Of a stretch of 6,842 nucleotides of DNA, positions 5,653 to 6,842 are shown in pieces. The translations under genes and the position numbers were made by a program. Each line of letters opens with the position of its first letter. The stretch's first letter is position 1. The DNA comes from Methyloprofundus sp. GTDB taxonomy: Bacteria; Pseudomonadota; Gammaproteobacteria; Methylococcales; Methylomonadaceae. The DNA is taken from assembly GCA_013138555.1 (NCBI GenBank), contig WTCN01000203.1, positions 1-6,842 on the forward strand, given 5' to 3'. Below the pieces are notes generated by a model that did no database searches, was not told the origin of the DNA, and worked only from the letters and a program-made list of their open reading frames with translations.

Positions 5653-6714
5653 ATGCGTTTCAGTGCTTTATATTTATTGTTGTTTAGTGGCGGAATATTG
5701 GCGGATGGTACTGTACCGGCGATGAAAATGCATGTGTTTGAAGCTGTGCAGACTGACGCGGTAGTCGCGGAGCCCGTTGAGCCGGGGATGAAAATGCATG
5801 TCTTTGCCGATGAACCGGTGCAACTAACTGAGCAGGCCGTTGAGCCACGGAGAAAGGAGGAGTCGGGATTTGACATGGGTGTGAAAATGGATACTGGCTA
5901 TCAGCATGATACCTTGAGCTGGTCCGTTGCTGCGCCAATGGGAACCCCGGATACCTTGACGGAAACCCGCTGGCGGCAAAATATGTGGGGGTTGAATGGT
6001 GAGGTGCTATTAAGCTCTCCCTGGGATGTGGTGTTTAAAGCGAGTGGTGGCTATGCCTGGGCATATGATGGCTCTGGTAATGAAACAAGTTATTTGCACG
6101 ATGGGCATAACAATGCTTTTTCATCTGTGAATAGCGATGTGGATGGCAGTACGGCCTGGGAAGCATCGGTGGCCTTAGGCTATGCCTTTAAGTTTGCGCA
6201 GTATGACCCGGTGGCTCAATTTAATCTGACACCTTTGGCGGGTTATATGTGGCAAGAGCAGTCGTTGCAACTGGGCAATGGTGTGCAAACGACACCGGTT
6301 CAGATGCCTTTGGGTTCTGCTTTGACCAATCGTTATATTGCCAGCTGGGAAGGTGCCTGGATTGGTTTTGATACCGATGTTGTGTTGTTTGAGCGGCATC
6401 AGATTTTTTCTAGCTTTTCATATCATTGGGCTGATTACAGGGCAGAAGGGCAGTGGCAGCAAAACAGTGCCTTGCAGCAACCCACCAGTTTTAAACATTG
6501 GGCTGATGCGAATGGCTTTTTAACGTCAATTGGTTATCGTTATATGGCCAGTGAGTTTTGGTCTGCGCATCTGGTTTTTGATTATCAGAACTGGGACAGT
6601 GCCAAAGGGGAGGAGGAGCTGTATCTTAGTTCGGGAACGCTGCTTCGTTCTCAGTTGAATGGTGTTAAACGTGAGTCTTTTGCGGTGAATATGGGAGTTC
6701 GTTTGGCTTTTTAG
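5653..6714 (+). CDS. Outer-membrane beta-barrel protein, Protochlamydia-OMP/omptin-like fold suspected
   Basis: A 353-residue exported protein. Residues 1-17 (MRFSALYLLLFSGGILA) are a signal peptide with cleavage before Asp18. The mature N-terminus (about 18-70) is an acidic and Pro/Val-rich segment holding two copies of MKMHVF at 24-29 and 46-51, 22 residues apart. From about 72 to the end there are alternating hydrophobic strands rich in Trp, Tyr and Gly, and the chain ends in GVRLAF with a terminal Phe. That is the usual C-terminal signature of a Bam-assembled barrel. The blocks LTPLAGYMWQEQSLQL, SWEGAWIGFDTD, FSYHWADYRAEGQW and FKHWADANGF resemble, from memory, proteins annotated as Protochlamydia outer membrane protein. 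I do not see the omptin catalytic Asp-Asp/Asp-His set. The gene lies 239 bases beyond the secretin operon, between repeat clusters, so it is probably transcribed separately. Its function is unknown. Confidence 0.78.
   Translation: MRFSALYLLLFSGGILADGTVPAMKMHVFEAVQTDAVVAEPVEPGMKMHVFADEPVQLTEQAVEPRRKEESGFDMGVKMDTGYQHDTLSWSVAAPMGTPDTLTETRWRQNMWGLNGEVLLSSPWDVVFKASGGYAWAYDGSGNETSYLHDGHNNAFSSVNSDVDGSTAWEASVALGYAFKFAQYDPVAQFNLTPLAGYMWQEQSLQLGNGVQTTPVQMPLGSALTNRYIASWEGAWIGFDTDVVLFERHQIFSSFSYHWADYRAEGQWQQNSALQQPTSFKHWADANGFLTSIGYRYMASEFWSAHLVFDYQNWDSAKGEEELYLSSGTLLRSQLNGVKRESFAVNMGVRLAF
5722..5805 (+). repeat. Tandem-like coding repeat encoding MKMHVF twice
   Basis: GATGAAAATGCATGT occurs at 5721-5735 and again at 5787-5801, 66 bases apart, which is 22 codons. 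With the flanking bases the match is 19 of 20. The in-frame spacing and near-identical DNA suggest a recent duplication within the barrel gene's N-terminal segment. Confidence 0.65.
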
Positions 6715-6722
6715 TCTTGCAG

Positions 6723-6842
6723 TCTCGTTCCCACGCGGAGTGTCACTGCCATTAAGTTAAGACCCAACACAGTTCAAAATGTAGGATGGGCAAAGCGTAG
6801 CGTGCCCATCACATCGTTATGATGGGCACGGGATAAAGCTCC
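6723..6842. repeat. Second copy of the composite palindromic repeat, cut by the window end
   Basis: Positions 6728-6761 match the left arm of the MITE-like element at 5504-5537 with three differences, in the same orientation. After a divergent spacer, TAGGATGGGC begins at 6782, parallel to TAGGATGCGC in the first copy. GATGGGCA (6785-6792) can pair with TGCCCATC (6803-6810). Alternatively CGTGCCCATC (6801-6810) can pair with GATGGGCACG (6821-6830) in a perfect ten-base stem. The right arm, if present, lies outside the window. No gene is visible from 6715 to the end. Confidence 0.6.

Noticed and set aside
5649..5938. Minus-strand ORFs opposite the barrel gene's start
   Set aside because: Their internal repetition mirrors the MKMHVF-coding DNA duplication on the plus strand. 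No start signals are evident.
5653..6714. Active omptin protease
   Set aside because: The barrel-like pattern fits, but I could not locate the paired Asp-Asp and Asp-His catalytic residues, so protease activity is not claimed.

Overview
The window looks like a chromosomal segment of a Gram-negative bacterium, most likely a gammaproteobacterium of moderate G+C. The genes encode an outer-membrane secretin system and an outer-membrane beta-barrel. The intergenic repeats (families built on TTCCCACGC...GCGTGGGAA and TAGGATGGGC...GCCCATC) resemble repeats I associate with Methylococcales methanotrophs and Thiotrichales. That taxonomic hint is from memory and is weak.

Positions 1-5413 hold four co-directional, tightly packed genes that read as one operon. 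They are a GspE/PilB/MshE-type assembly ATPase (its 5' end lies outside the window), a GspF/PilC/MshG-type inner-membrane platform protein, a small exported protein with a C-terminal domain like the GspC/PilP/MshK homology region, and a large secretin. Together they supply the motor, the platform, a periplasmic connector and the outer-membrane channel of a type II secretion or type IV pilus-like machine. Pseudopilin, pilin and GspL/GspM-type genes are not in the window, so type II secretion cannot be separated from an MSHA-like pilus. The short secretin N-terminal region and the small MshK-like neighbour lean towards the MSHA/T4P side.

The most unusual item is the secretin itself. About 200 residues follow the normal secretin end. 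The last ~120 of these resemble, from memory, the C-terminal half of a conserved protein family of integrating conjugative elements (the PFL_4704 / TIGR03749 / DUF3438 type). If confirmed, this is a fusion of a secretin with a domain from a conjugative type IV secretion apparatus. The secretin core also contains four cysteines inside a block whose codon use differs from the rest of the gene.

Positions 5414-5652 are non-coding and almost fully occupied by palindromic repeats, including a 121-bp MITE-like element with ~35-bp imperfect terminal inverted repeats. Next comes a 353-residue outer-membrane beta-barrel protein (5653-6714) with a duplicated MKMHVF motif just after its signal peptide. 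Positions 6723-6842 start another copy of the repeat family, which runs off the window. The barrel gene is therefore bracketed by repeats and is probably a separate transcription unit.
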